Shown here one piece after another: positions 1 through 9,113 of a DNA stretch of 64,000 bases. The notes under the pieces are model-generated. The model saw only the letters and a list, made by a program, of their open reading frames with translations, made no database searches and was not told the origin of the DNA. The DNA is from Onthophagus taurus (taxonomy: Eukaryota > Arthropoda > Insecta > Coleoptera > Scarabaeidae), in the NCBI RefSeq assembly GCF_036711975.1, contig NC_091972.1, positions 40,057,001 through 40,121,000 of the forward strand. Reading direction: 5' to 3'. Position 1 is the stretch's first letter, and every line of letters starts with the position of its first letter. The position numbers were made by a program, and so were the translations under genes.

Positions 1-537
1 TCTATTTGTTTTTAAGATAAGTCAAGATTAATTATAACTTTTATCCTATCATAAAAACTCGAAAATTTGAAGATTTAAAGAAATTATGCTGAAAATAACT
101 ATATTTCAAATAAGAAATTTGTACATTAATAATTATTAAGATTACATTATAATGAAAAGGATAGAAACAATAAAATTATTAAACTAGAACTAATATATGT
201 ATTAGTTCTAATTTTAGTTTATTCGTATGCGTCTTCTTTCGATATAGTTCCAGTTCCTGCAGGCTTCATCCCCCATCACCACCCACAACAGAAGAGGTCC
301 GTGATTCACCCCTTATTCCAGCGAGCAGAGAGGATAACAACAAAATCGTCTCTTAAAGATACTACTAAAATCTAGGTCTCGCGCTAATAATGAAAGAATT
401 TCTAGGAAAATTGCTTAAAAGGACAATCGGCAAAATTAAGGAAAGCATCAACGGGAGATCGAATATCGCGTCGGCTAAAAATACCCATCATATTCAAGAA
501 ATGGCGATATCTCTATCTAGTGCGCGTAAAATCTATA
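1..537. other. Left flank without a recognised gene
   Basis: AT-rich sequence with no convincing coding potential. A small palindrome with 11-bp arms lies at 185-195 and 200-210 around AACTAAT-type sequence; the same word family recurs in hairpins near 3.8 kb and 56.97 kb. Positions 240-330 are less AT-rich but I could not assign them. A short open frame at 390-626 runs straight into the transposon terminal repeat starting at 540 and is not taken as a gene. Confidence 0.5.
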
Positions 538-803
538 TACAGGGTGTTCCGGTGACTCGGGGAATAAAATTAACCTCATATACTAGAGCAAAAATGATGA
601 CGATTGGTGAAAAAAATTTATTATAAAAGTCTTCAAATGGCCAAGATATGGGCCATCAAAGTTCAAAAATTTTAACACATTTTTCTAAATATTTTCAACA
701 CCATTTATGGTAGAGCGCTGACATTTGGTACAGCGTAAACAAATATCAAGCAAAATCATTGAACCAATTTTTACTTTGATCGGGCGGCGGCAACCATGCT
801 ATA

Positions 804-2358
804 CAGGGAGTCCCTAAAATTTGTTTGCTCAGAACTTTTTTGTTCGATCGTAACCCTACATTTATTTTTGCAGTTTCTAATAGAAAATTTATTTTAGAAG
901 CTTTTATCACTCTTAGATAATATTGATAAAAATCACCGTTTTCGTGTTAAATGCAAAAATGGTAGGCTCCCATTTCAATAACACTAAAAAAAAGTCTAAC
1001 TCTGTCATGATAATTAACAAACGAATTCATTGACAGTTGTAAACACGCTTAGTCGTTTAAACAAATACTAAAAACCTTGTAGTGTTCGAAATGGAAAATT
1101 ACACGTTTGGAGAACAAACCGATATGCTTTTAACATTGGGTGAATGTCTTGGAAATTCCGTAGTAGCCGCTAACCGTTATCGGAAAAAATTCCCGAATCG
1201 AAGCCCGATTAAGAGAAAATGGATCACTAAAACATATCTTTCTGAACAACGGCAACCCTAGATCTGTTCGAACTCCTCAATTGGAAGAGTTAATTTTAGA
1301 ACATGCAGAAGAAAATAGTACCACTAGTACTTCAGCCATGGCTAGGCGATTTGGGACGTCAAAAACGACTGTGTAGCGTATTCTTCGAGAGCAGCAGCTT
1401 TACCCATTTCACTGCTGTAAGGTTCAGGAAGTACAGCTTACCGATTATCCAATTAGATTGGAATATTGCCAGAAAATGCAACAGAAAATACAAATTGATA
1501 ATCAGTTTTTAGAAAAAATACTTTTCACCGATGAATCCACTTTTTCCAAAGATGGAATAATTAATTTAAGGAATTTACATAGTTGGGCTGAAGAAAATCC
1601 AAAATTTTTCAGAACTTGGAAATCTCAGTGGAAATTTTCTCTCAATGTTTGGGCTGGGATTGTGGGGGATGTCATTGTTGGTCCCGTTTTCTTGCCGTCA
1701 AGACTTGATGGCCCTACATACCATCAACATTTGGAAGGATTGGACGAGTTCTTAGGTGACGTTCCGTTAAATACCAGAAGGGACATGTGGTATTTACATG
1801 ATGGTGCCCCTGCGCAAAGCACAAATGCAGTGAAGGAATTTCTAGGGAACCGTTTCCCGGGACGGTGGATCGGACGAGAAGCGGAAGCATCGATAACTTG
1901 GCCGGCCCGGTCACCAGACCTTACACCTATGGACTTTTATTTATGGGGGCGAGTTAAATCATTGGTCTACACCGTTGAAATTAGATCAGTCGATCAGCTC
2001 AGGCTACGAATCGTCGATTCATTCGACCAAATTCGAACGGAGATAAATGTACTGCCTAGAGTACGATTTAATTTAAAGCGACGATATCAGGCATGTATTG
2101 ATGCTAACGGAGGTCTTTTTGAACATTTCCTATAGTATTTGTTATTACTTGTCTTGTTATTTTATGTATTTGTTTTATTTTTCCTGTTAGCGTTGTCGTT
2201 AAAATTAAATTTATTGTTTTGTATTATCTTTTATTAAATCAACTAAAACAAATTAAAAAGGGATTTACCTAATCTACACTTGGAAATGTTACATACAGAA
2301 TATTTATAGAACATACAGAACAAAAAAGTTCTGAGCAAACAAATTTTAGGGACTCCTG
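804..2358 (+). mobile_element. Mariner-type transposon, degenerate copy
   Basis: Ends begin CAGGGAGTCCC and finish GGGACTCCTG, giving terminal inverted repeats of about 42 bp (804-845 and 2318-2358) that differ by one G. TA dinucleotides flank both ends (802-803 and 2359-2360). The element carries a transposase pseudogene in plus orientation. Length of about 1.55 kb fits a single-gene mariner-like transposon. Confidence 0.85.
1091..2135 (+). pseudogene. Mariner-like transposase, broken
   Basis: A DDE/D transposase of the Tc1/mariner (IS630) superfamily that would cut and paste its own element. The start at 1091 opens the N-terminal helix-turn-helix. The frame is lost around 1210, and an in-frame TAG lies near 1371 in the sequence for the second helix-turn-helix. 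From 1458 the catalytic half is open to 2135. It holds FTDESTF (first Asp), LHDGAPAQ (second Asp) and WPARSPDLTPMDFYLWG (third Asp), with 38 residues between the second and third Asp. The frame ends with a normal FEHFL-type C terminus. The catalytic core looks intact, but the N-terminal DNA-binding part is disrupted, so this copy should be inactive. Confidence 0.85.
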
Positions 2359-3450
2359 TATAGCATGGTTGCCGCCGCCTGATCAAAGTAAAAATTGGTT
2401 CAATGATTTTGCTTGATATTTGTTTACCCTATACCAAATTTCAGCGCTCTACCATAAATGGTATTGAAAATATTTAGAAAAATGTGTTAAAATTTTTGAA
2501 CTTTGATGGCCCATATCTTGGCCATTCGAAGACTTTTATAATAAATTTTTTTCACCAATCGTCATCACTTTTGCTCTAGTATATGAGGTTAATTTTATTC
2601 CCCGAGTCACCGGAACACCCTGTATAAGGGTACTATAAAGCCCACAAGAAGACGACTTTGAACATGAGAAAATTGTATCACAAAATATAATAATACGGTG
2701 TACTATGTAAGTACGTTAAAGTGTGTCTGGGCGGATGACAGCTTTATACGAAATATTAGATATTTTTTTGAAATGCCTTGTTACTCCCCTAAATTTTAGA
2801 GAAAAGCAAAATCGTACCTATAGATCATTTTAGTATTTTTGCTTTTAAGTAATACTTAATATTAAATTTAGAGCGTTATAAAAAATTTGAGGAGAGTGGA
2901 AATAGCACCGCTCAAGACAAATTAACATTTCAACATTGAAGGCCATTGATAGACAAATTTGCAATCATTGATGTTAAGATAAGAGAATAAATTCGTGTTG
3001 ACCACCCATAAGTCATCGCTAACAAAACGGTAATTGAAAGTCCGATATTACCTTTATGATAAATCCTGCTGCTTCTGCTGTCTACTATACACAAATAAAC
3101 AGTGGACGACTATTGAAGATCAGGACTCAATTCATCGTATTACAACAATGATCTAATCCAAGACGTAAATTCAGTCAAGTAAGAACTCATTTTCGAAGTA
3201 TTTTTTAGATGGTTGAATTTTCGGGAATATGTGATAAATCCCTAGAGGTTGGAATAACGAGAACGGAATTAATCTCAATTGAGAGGGTTGAGAATTCTGC
3301 TTATGTCTTCGTTGATGGTGTTGACGAGGAGAAAACCAAAGTGAGCGATACAGAATGGTGAGTAGAGCTGTACCAAGCCGAATTAGTATCAGGGATCTTT
3401 CAAAAATCCGGTTTGGGTATGATCATTGCGCATGGGATGCGTTTTTTTGT

Positions 3451-3718
3451 AGCATATTACAAAAAAAACTTTTAGAATAATAGTTGTAGCAAATTTTATT
3501 CTTAACAATATCGCTTTCTTTCACTTTTTCTCTGAGATGCTTAAATATCGAGAAAAATACGAAAATATAAAAATTTAACGAATTTCATTCGGGAAGCGGA
3601 GCATGTTATAAAAAAACTTTTAGAACAATACTTGTGGCAAATTTTATTCATTACAACATTGCTCTCTTGCACTCTTGCTCTCAAATGCATAGATATTGAC
3701 AAAAATACGAAAGTATGA
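3451..3718. repeat. Two-copy direct repeat, about 149-bp period
   Basis: The segments starting AGCAT at 3451 and at 3600 align over about 120 bp with scattered substitutions. Both contain ACTTTTAGAA, GCAAATTTTATTC and AAAAATACGAAA in the same order. Only two copies are present. Confidence 0.7.
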
Positions 3719-3735
3719 ATCTAGGGTCTTGTGTT

Positions 3736-3827
3736 AACACTAGACCGAGAACTAGAAACATTCGGATTCAGCCGCACATATCTCAAGACGGCTAAACCCG
3801 AATATTTCTAGTTGTAGGTCTAGTGTT
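3736..3827. repeat. Hairpin of a dispersed short element
   Basis: Inverted arms 3736-3774 and 3789-3827 share words such as AACACTAGACC, CTAGAAA and ATTCGG, with about six mismatches over 39 bp and a 14-bp loop. Sequence next to the right arm (AGTTCTAGTTTTACAC) reappears in reverse at 56,960-57,010, so this is probably a copy of a mobile short hairpin element. Confidence 0.6.
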
Positions 3828-4069
3828 AGTTCTAGTTTTACACTAGCACTATATATAAGTTTTTTAAATAGGACACTCTGTATAATATGTACTGGTTGAA
3901 TATCCCATCAATTCCCTTTTATATGGTTCACAGTTACTTGTTGAGAAAATTTTATTTTAAGTTAAAATAAAACAAATCATCCATATATTATGTATATTAT
4001 TAAAAAATCCTTATTTTTCAATTAAGTATAAACATTCTTTATAAAAAAACTTATTTTGAATTACTCATT

Positions 4070-4306
4070 TCAAAATCCCGGTTTCTCCGATGAACAAGTA
4101 TTACATTTTTCCAAAGTGCTTGCTTTTTCAAATGCATTATTTGCACCAGATAATGCACCCGAAAGAATACGAAATTCTTGATCATCTAATTGCTTGGTCT
4201 GTTGCTGGGCGATCCGAATCTTAGCCAAAGCATTTTCCAATTCGCAAACAAGTCCTTTGATTGCTTCTTCGGCCGCTTTCAACTCTTGTTGAGCTTTAAT
4301 TACCAT
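4070..4306 (-). CDS. Short coiled-coil protein S1 (DUF745-exon-like)
   Basis: Encodes 78 aa starting at the first ATG downstream of the predicted start site. There is no signal peptide and the protein is predominantly helical (QQELKAAEEAIKG, then a heptad-like stretch rich in Gln, Ala and Leu). It ends with a Cys-containing tail (KCNTCSSEKPGF). It aligns with the neighbouring S2-S4 proteins at the pattern ELKAAE....L..AL......A.Q...L.DQE...L..AL. The same pattern occurs in exon 3 of the secreted alanine-rich genes at 31, 40 and 60 kb. No function is known to me. An alternative is that ATG 4306 lies in a 3' exon, because a CTCTTACAG sequence just upstream could be a splice acceptor. Confidence 0.6.
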   Translation of the reverse strand: MVIKAQQELKAAEEAIKGLVCELENALAKIRIAQQQTKQLDDQEFRILSGALSGANNAFEKASTLEKCNTCSSEKPGF

Positions 4307-4383
4307 GTTTACTGTAAGAGGCACACTAAAATTTAAGGTACAGTAATTTATGGTTAATTAATAATTATTTGATTTTGATTTTA

Positions 4384-4419
4384 GTGTAAATAGCAAAAAG
4401 GTCATATTTGGTACATATT
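4384..4419 (-). promoter_or_regulatory. S-family core promoter of S1
   Basis: Read on the minus strand, AATATGTACCAAAT (4408-4419) is followed about 26 bp later by TGCTATTTACAC (4384-4395). The same pair precedes S2 and S3. Spacing fits a TATA-like box and a start site. Confidence 0.5.
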
Positions 4420-4447
4420 TTCTTTGTAACAAAAATAAAAATTTATA

Positions 4448-4453
4448 TTTATT
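4448..4453 (-). terminator. AATAAA polyadenylation signal after S2
   Basis: AATAAA on the minus strand, 35 bp downstream of the S2 stop codon at 4488. Confidence 0.5.
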
Positions 4454-4487
4454 AAAAATTAAAATATACAAATAAAAAAGAATACTT

Positions 4488-4889
4488 TTAAAGAGCATCA
4501 ACCAAGTTGTAATCGTAATCGTGCTTTTCATATCGACTTTGAGTGTTTTTCTTTTGGGTATTCATGATTAAATTTTCATTCCCGATGATTTCTTTTGGTG
4601 TGTTTCGTTGAATGATTCTCGGCATTAATTCGAATCTTTGAACTTTATTATTGTTGTTACTAATTTTTGAACGACTTCTAATTCGTACGTTATCATTGCC
4701 ACATTCTTGAGGTTTACACATTGCGTTACGATTTATTGAAAGAGCGTTCATTAAAAATCCGATTTCTTTATCGGCTAATTGATCGGCTTGTTTTGCAGCG
4801 TTAGCAGATTGGCACAATGCTTTTTGCAACATTTGCAATTCCTCTTCGATTGTATTTTCGGCTTCTTTAAGATCGTGTTCTAGCTTCAT
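4488..4889 (-). CDS. Short coiled-coil protein S2
   Basis: Encodes 133 aa from the first ATG of the inferred transcript (4889). Residues 1-55 form a helix of the family pattern (MKLEHDLKEAENTIEEELQ and on), with alternating Ala/Gln/Leu and little else. The C-terminal half is basic and Asn/Arg-rich with low complexity and one Cys near residue 65. No signal peptide. Similar to S3 and S4 at KLxHDLKEAE and at the xLxxAL block. The promoter pair lies 62-99 bp upstream, leaving no room for an upstream coding exon if that promoter is real. The function is unknown. It may be a cytoplasmic partner or derivative of the secreted DUF745-type coiled coils; that is inference. Confidence 0.65.
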   Translation of the reverse strand: MKLEHDLKEAENTIEEELQMLQKALCQSANAAKQADQLADKEIGFLMNALSINRNAMCKPQECGNDNVRIRSRSKISNNNNKVQRFELMPRIIQRNTPKEIIGNENLIMNTQKKNTQSRYEKHDYDYNLVDAL

Positions 4890-4950
4890 GATCAGCAATT
4901 CTTAAAAAATTCTAAAAATTACTCTGTGTGGCTTTTTAAAAATTTTTAAG

Positions 4951-4988
4951 TGTTGATAGCAATACATTTGGGAATATTGGTACATATA
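4951..4988 (-). promoter_or_regulatory. S-family core promoter of S2
   Basis: Minus strand: TATATGTACCAAT (4976-4988) then TTGCTATCAACA (4951-4962), about 26 bp apart. It lies directly behind the polyadenylation signal of S3. Confidence 0.55.
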
Positions 4989-5014
4989 TTAATTTTTTCT
5001 TTTAAGTTAATTGA

Positions 5015-5020
5015 TTTATT
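5015..5020 (-). terminator. AATAAA polyadenylation signal after S3
   Basis: AATAAA on the minus strand, 36 bp after the S3 stop codon and 27 bp before the S2 promoter box. The two genes are packed tightly. Confidence 0.5.
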
Positions 5021-5055
5021 TTAATTAAAATATACAAAAAAAATTTAATTGTACG

Positions 5056-5457
5056 TTACGGAGTTTCTTCAACGAAGTAATCCTCGGTATAATCACGCGA
5101 TCTTCCGCTTGGTGCTGATGGAACGTGCGGTCGAATATTGTTTTGAATTTTTTCTTTGTTACCAGGAGTTGAAGTGGTTAAAATTCGATCATCATCCTGA
5201 TTATTTGAGATCACCCGTTGATAACGTGTACTCGTAGGACCATTTCCACAGATTTTCGCCGACATTTCTTGGGCATGAAAAAGAGCTGCCTTATTCCCGT
5301 TAACTGCTTGATTTAAAGTGTTTAATTGTTGATCGAATAATCTCCCAGAAGTCTTCTCGGCTGCGTTCGATTGACTGAGAGCACGTTGTAACTCGGCGAT
5401 TTGACTCTGAATTGATTGCTCGGCTTCTTTTAAATCATGTTGTAATTTGCAGATCAT
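5056..5457 (-). CDS. Short coiled-coil protein S3
   Basis: Encodes 133 aa from ATG 5457, about 55 nt after the predicted start site. Residues 1-70 are a coiled-coil helix (CKLQHDLKEAEQSIQSQIAE, then a Gln/Ala/Leu heptad region to FHAQEMSAKIC). The tail is polar, Asn/Ser/Pro-rich and ends acidic (TEDYFVEETP). Closest in pattern to S4, sharing AQE-type sequence and a Cys after the helix. No signal peptide or transmembrane segment is visible. Homology to exon 3 of the genes at 31-60 kb is clear in register (VQRLQQDVAEAHQELEAEI there, CKLQHDLKEAEQSIQSQI here). Function unknown. Confidence 0.7.
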   Translation of the reverse strand: MICKLQHDLKEAEQSIQSQIAELQRALSQSNAAEKTSGRLFDQQLNTLNQAVNGNKAALFHAQEMSAKICGNGPTSTRYQRVISNNQDDDRILTTSTPGNKEKIQNNIRPHVPSAPSGRSRDYTEDYFVEETP

Positions 5458-5507
5458 GTTTTCTGGTTATCAAGTTTTTAATTGGTTAATTGCTTTTAAT
5501 ATATGTA

Positions 5508-5549
5508 TGTAGATAGCAGAATGAAATGAAATAGTTATTGGTACATATA
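5508..5549 (-). promoter_or_regulatory. S-family core promoter of S3
   Basis: Minus strand: TATATGTACCAAT (5537-5549) followed 31 bp later by TGCTATCTACA (5508-5518). Same order and similar spacing as in S1 and S2. Confidence 0.6.
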
Positions 5550-5640
5550 TTATACAAACTAACCTGGAAATGTTAACCATCCTATTGTTGAAGATTTTTT
5601 TATTAAGGTAAATGATGAGTATACACATTAAATTGTACTA

Positions 5641-6263
5641 TTACTTAGTGAAATCTGTATAGTAAAAATCAAAAGGGACATCACCGATGATACTGCAACC
5701 CTCCTCTTGAGACCAATCGGTTTTCCGGCCAAATATCCGAGGGTAATCCTCCTCCTCGATTGGGTTGTTGCACCTCCGAATCCAACCAACTGGGGCTGTC
5801 CAACTGACTCGATCTGTGACCACATCAAAGCTATTTTTACTACAATTGGACGCTTTTAATCAAAATATTTAAAAAAATTAAAAGAACGAGGACAATGAAA
5901 ATTCTAAAGGATCTTAAGTTTACGAAAAACATTTATCTTACCTTCTTTTTCTCTTATCTTAATATTTTTATTATTAAAGCATAAGTCGGAAAAATCTCCA
6001 AACTTAATGCAACTTTGTGCAATTTGTGACTTTGTCAACTGCTAGTTTCTTGTAATCTTAGAAATTACTCGCCACTTACCCCTTTTCTTGTGAACGAGAT
6101 TAAATAGGGATGTTGATAACTTTCTGCACACGCGATGTCTGTTTCCTTTCGGGGATATTTGTGGGTGATTCGATGAAATGTGATATAATAACAGTGGCAA
6201 TTCCAAAATAAAATTGATATTGACTATTACCAAAAGCATAACTAGAAATCGTTTCCTCTCCAA
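5641..6263 (-). CDS. Possible two-exon secreted protein, unrecognised
   Basis: Weak gene model. Exon 1 (6080-6263) opens with a signal-like start (MERKRFLVMLLVIVNINF) and ends at a good donor, AAAAGG-GTAAGTGG. A second open stretch (5641-5830) follows a possible acceptor (AAAAATAG) and reads with protein-like composition in one frame (VSWTAPVGWIRRCNNP, then an acidic section) to a stop at 5641. Splicing these two directly does not give that frame: it gives the alternative frame ending at 5628. A small middle exon may exist (a donor-like GTAAGAT lies near 5942). I do not recognise the product. Confidence 0.25.
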
Positions 6264-6599
6264 TTTTTGTGCACTACACTTGTACTCATGTTATGTGTTA
6301 TGGCAAGAGATACTACTGTCTAGGGAGTTCATCAAAAATAAGAAACACAAATATGGAATAAAGCTATATGTTCTGATCACGCCCATTGGACTGATATAAA
6401 AGTTTGTAGACTGTATTGGTTAGTTGGACAACTACAAGAGCAAAAGCCATGTTCCGAAAATAGTGTAAAGGATATCGGGTAAAGAACAACTTCAAATTAC
6501 TCAAGAACTGTAAGAAGATGATGCAAAAATTGCGCTAAGCAGGAAAAACCAAGGGGTTGTACAATTACAACCTTAATCCACCTTAGCATATTATCCACA
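6264..6599. other. Intergenic, no gene seen
   Basis: AT-rich, only short open frames. The far end runs into the Tc1-like relic. Confidence 0.4.
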
Positions 6600-7000
6600 A
6601 GTTCTTGTGTGATTTTGGTTAGCAATTTCTTCTACTCGGCTTGGAGAAAGCACATACGTTTTGTAACCAAACTCTGGGATCCAATTCGTTCCAGAGATTA
6701 TCGAACCACATTATTTCAAATGTTTTAATTTATACCAAGAGAAACACCACCAGACCATAATCTCACCTCCGCCGAACTTTACTATTGGAGGACTTTAACG
6801 TATTATTATTGAACAGGAGGCGATCTTTAGAGTGCCGTCTAATCCAGACGCTGCCATCGGGTGAATATTAATTCGTTGCATCCACTGACGATGTGTTTTG
6901 CAAAACATTAACCGAGCAGCTCGGTTAGACTTAGTGATCAAATGTCTATAGACAGCAGCGCGATCACTAAAACCAAGCAGATTAAGTAGATCAAACCGAA
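6600..7000 (-). pseudogene. Tc1-like transposase relic
   Basis: Read on the minus strand in shifting frames, the sequence gives a decayed Tc1 transposase. A stretch near 6880-6900 resembles the conserved AKTHRQW-type helix. Then follow RRHSKDRLLFNNN and VKFGGGEIMVWWCFSW near 6750-6850, the hallmark GGG.V.VWGCFS block. Further on comes NLWNELDPRV near 6690, which normally follows the third catalytic Asp. The second and third catalytic segments between the last two blocks are missing, so there is an internal deletion as well as frameshifts. No terminal repeats were located. Confidence 0.7.
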
Positions 7001-8374
7001 TGGATCTACTGTATTATTGAATTAAATAAACGAAAAGCATTATAATGTAACAGCAGCTGGGACGGAAATTGAAGTGTTGCAGAATAGCAACCAGGGGTGA
7101 AGAAAAGGAAATGAGATGACCAACATCGTCGACTTACAGCAAAATCGATTTTCCATTATCAGATTAATTACTTATTTAACCCTTCCAACGGTTTACCGCA
7201 GAATTAAAGGTTTTGGCATATAATCGTGGAAAGCAACGTTTGTAGTCGTGTAGGTTACTACTTCAGTAAAAGCTGGATTTTGCAAAATTATAGTTGTGTA
7301 TGGACTAATCAGGGATATTAAGACTCAACTATAAGAGCCATTTTTAATCCAGATTTGGTGCATAACGGTATTGTCGCAGTCCGAACTGCATTGACATGCA
7401 AGAAATTCGAAACTCTTCTTCTCTCTGGTTCTTCTCACTGCATTACGATTTTCACCGTCCAAACAACTAGACACAATATCGCAGTCCAATGACAACTTAT
7501 TTAGTCTGTGGAGAGATCTTCGACTCCAGAGGTCCAACCATAACTAGACTGAAGTTATGACAGTAATTCGTGAGTAATGAATATTGCGTCTAAGGGTTTT
7601 GCTCCCAGGTTGAAAAAGATTGAGGTCAGGTAATCATCGATTAATTGATTAATGGCGATGAAGGTAGTTTTAAGCTCTTAAAAGTGAGAGGTTTCGTTGA
7701 CGTAACTGTCGATAGATGCCTTGAAGAAGATCTGTGCCGTATGCTCGGTAGATTGACTACATTTACTGAAATGTCCAATTGTTACCTCTCCATCAAGGAT
7801 AACGTACTTTCTCGGTAAACCTTAGAAGCAGTTTTTTTCTCAAAGCTTTCTGTCCGGTTAATTCTACACAACCTAAGAGTGAGTTGTGTAGTTCGCTTCA
7901 TTTGCCAGTTTTGTGGTGGGTATTAAATTGAGACTGAATCGGAAGTCGTTTTCGGCATTCAGCTTTCGCTATTTTCTTGATCGTTACTGAAAGTTGACTG
8001 AAATTGAGCGAAGCAACATCTTTCGTAGCTGCTACGAAGAATGCTTCTGAAGTTAGTGCGGATTTGATATCCATTTCCGTTGTGCTATGATATCTATGTA
8101 GTTAACAGTGATGATATTGTGGGGGACGTCCTTTCTAGTTAAAAGGTTAATAGAATCGGAATAAACAAATTTAATGTTCGATTTTTTATGTTTTTGCGCC
8201 TATACTACTATTTCCTAATCAAAAATATATCCTAACCGAAAGTAGATTACGTTTTCTTAATTTTTCAAAAAACTGTGTATCTGGTGTATCTTTAAATATT
8301 TAAGCATATCTTTTGGTTTTAAAATTAATAAATGACCTGATAAATTCTAAACATATTATAACAGTTGAAAACCA
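7001..8374. other. Intergenic, no confident gene
   Basis: Mixed sequence without a confident coding region. A minus-strand open frame at 7325-7537 contains a C-x-C-x3-C pattern but does not match a family well enough to call. Several frames are interrupted throughout. Confidence 0.4.
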
Positions 8375-8680
8375 CTATAAATGATATATTTGTCCTTTAG
8401 AGTTCATTGTCCTCATAAGACGAACAAACCTTTGGGTTTTCAATGGTGGTTGTTGCCGAACTCTACATGCTTTTGCAGAGGCGACTTCTTGCGCATGGCA
8501 AATTGCTGCTCTGTCCACGTTCAGCGCTTGATTGAGCACGTTCAGTTGTTGGTCGACGAAGCGGTCGACCTGACGTTCAGCGACATTAGAATTGGCGAGG
8601 GCTCGCTGGAAATCGTTCATTTGCGATTGCAGAGTACATTCGGCGTCTTTCAGGTCATGCTGTAGCTTCATGATCAGCAT
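8375..8680 (-). CDS. Short coiled-coil protein S4
   Basis: Encodes 101 aa from ATG 8680. Residues 1-70 form the family coiled coil (MLIMKLQHDLKDAECTLQSQ, a Gln/Ala/Val heptad region, then ICHAQEVASAKAC). A short basic tail follows. Very close to S3 in register and in the AQE/Cys motif after the helix, but 3 kb away and with much higher GC content than S1-S3. A 12-codon upstream open frame (ATG at 8712) overlaps the main start out of frame and could damp translation. An AATCGCAG sequence just before the start could instead be a splice acceptor, which would place this ATG inside a longer protein. Function unknown. Confidence 0.65.
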   Translation of the reverse strand: MLIMKLQHDLKDAECTLQSQMNDFQRALANSNVAERQVDRFVDQQLNVLNQALNVDRAAICHAQEVASAKACRVRQQPPLKTQRFVRLMRTMNSKGQIYHL

Positions 8681-8759
8681 TTCTGCGATTGGGTTAAGAG
8701 ATGAAAGGTCATTTTTCGGGAAACGCTCGAACGGGATTTCCGGGCGTTTTACTTTGACC

Positions 8760-8812
8760 GTGTAGATAGCAAAGTTTATTGAAAAAAAAAGTAGAATTAA
8801 AAAAATAGTACC
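8760..8812 (-). promoter_or_regulatory. S-family promoter of S4, divergent
   Basis: Minus strand: GGTACTA (8806-8812) and, about 40 bp downstream, TTGCTATCTACAC (8760-8772). The start-site word is a perfect family match; the upstream box is weaker and further away than in S1-S3. Confidence 0.45.
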
Positions 8813-9113
8813 TCGTTTTTGTTATTTCCTCTTGATTGATTATATAACGTTTAAACCATTTTTTTTTCATGTGGATTTTTTTCAAAATTCGTTGATTAAT
8901 TGCTGAGTGGAAACGAAAATTTGAAAGTAATTAAATTCGGGAAAGTTTAATTTCACGTTGTAAATTAAAACTTTAATCATGTTTCCTGTAGTAATTAGTT
9001 TGTAATTCCATGTTCCATCATGTAAATTCTGAAATAACCTATAAATTAAAAATTAAGATCTACCACATAAAAAATACAACACAACCATAATTTTTTTTTA
9101 AATAATTGTAGAG
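8813..9113. other. AT-rich intergenic, no gene seen
   Basis: Homopolymer-rich sequence between the S4 promoter and the S-type promoter copy at 9114. No open frame or repeat of note. Confidence 0.4.

Larger units (their letters stand above)
540..2622. mobile_element. Foldback (palindromic) TIR element split by a mariner copy
   Basis: The arms 540-801 and 2361-2622 are near-perfect inverted copies of each other. The outer ends read CAGGGTGTTCC and GGAACACCCTG, flanked by TA (538-539 and 2623-2624), which is the target duplication of the Tc1/mariner superfamily. The two arms meet in the sequence around GCATGG/CCATGC at the inner edge. If the inner element (804-2358) and one TA are removed, the arms form one uninterrupted palindrome of about 524 bp, i.e. 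a non-autonomous foldback MITE. Confidence 0.85.
2625..4060. other. Intergenic stretch with direct repeat and hairpin
   Basis: No gene recognised. Two imperfect direct copies of about 120 bp lie at 3451-3571 and 3600-3718, spaced 149 bp apart. A hairpin with 39-bp arms is at 3736-3827. The words GGACACTCTGTATA near 3870 resemble a Tc1/mariner terminus, but no partner end was found. Confidence 0.5.

Noticed and set aside
390..626. 78-codon open frame on the plus strand
   Set aside because: It runs across the boundary of the foldback element at 540 into its terminal repeat and resembles nothing; chance frame.
4876..4898. Upstream non-ATG start for S2 (TTG) giving MLIMKLEHDL as in S4
   Set aside because: A TTG start is unusual in insects; the first ATG at 4889 is used instead, although the similarity to S4 suggests the ancestral start lay there.
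7325..7537. Cys-containing minus-strand frame (FLACQCSSDCDN) recalling DEG/ENaC (pickpocket) cysteine motifs
   Set aside because: The surrounding frames are broken and no second family motif or transmembrane segment could be found.
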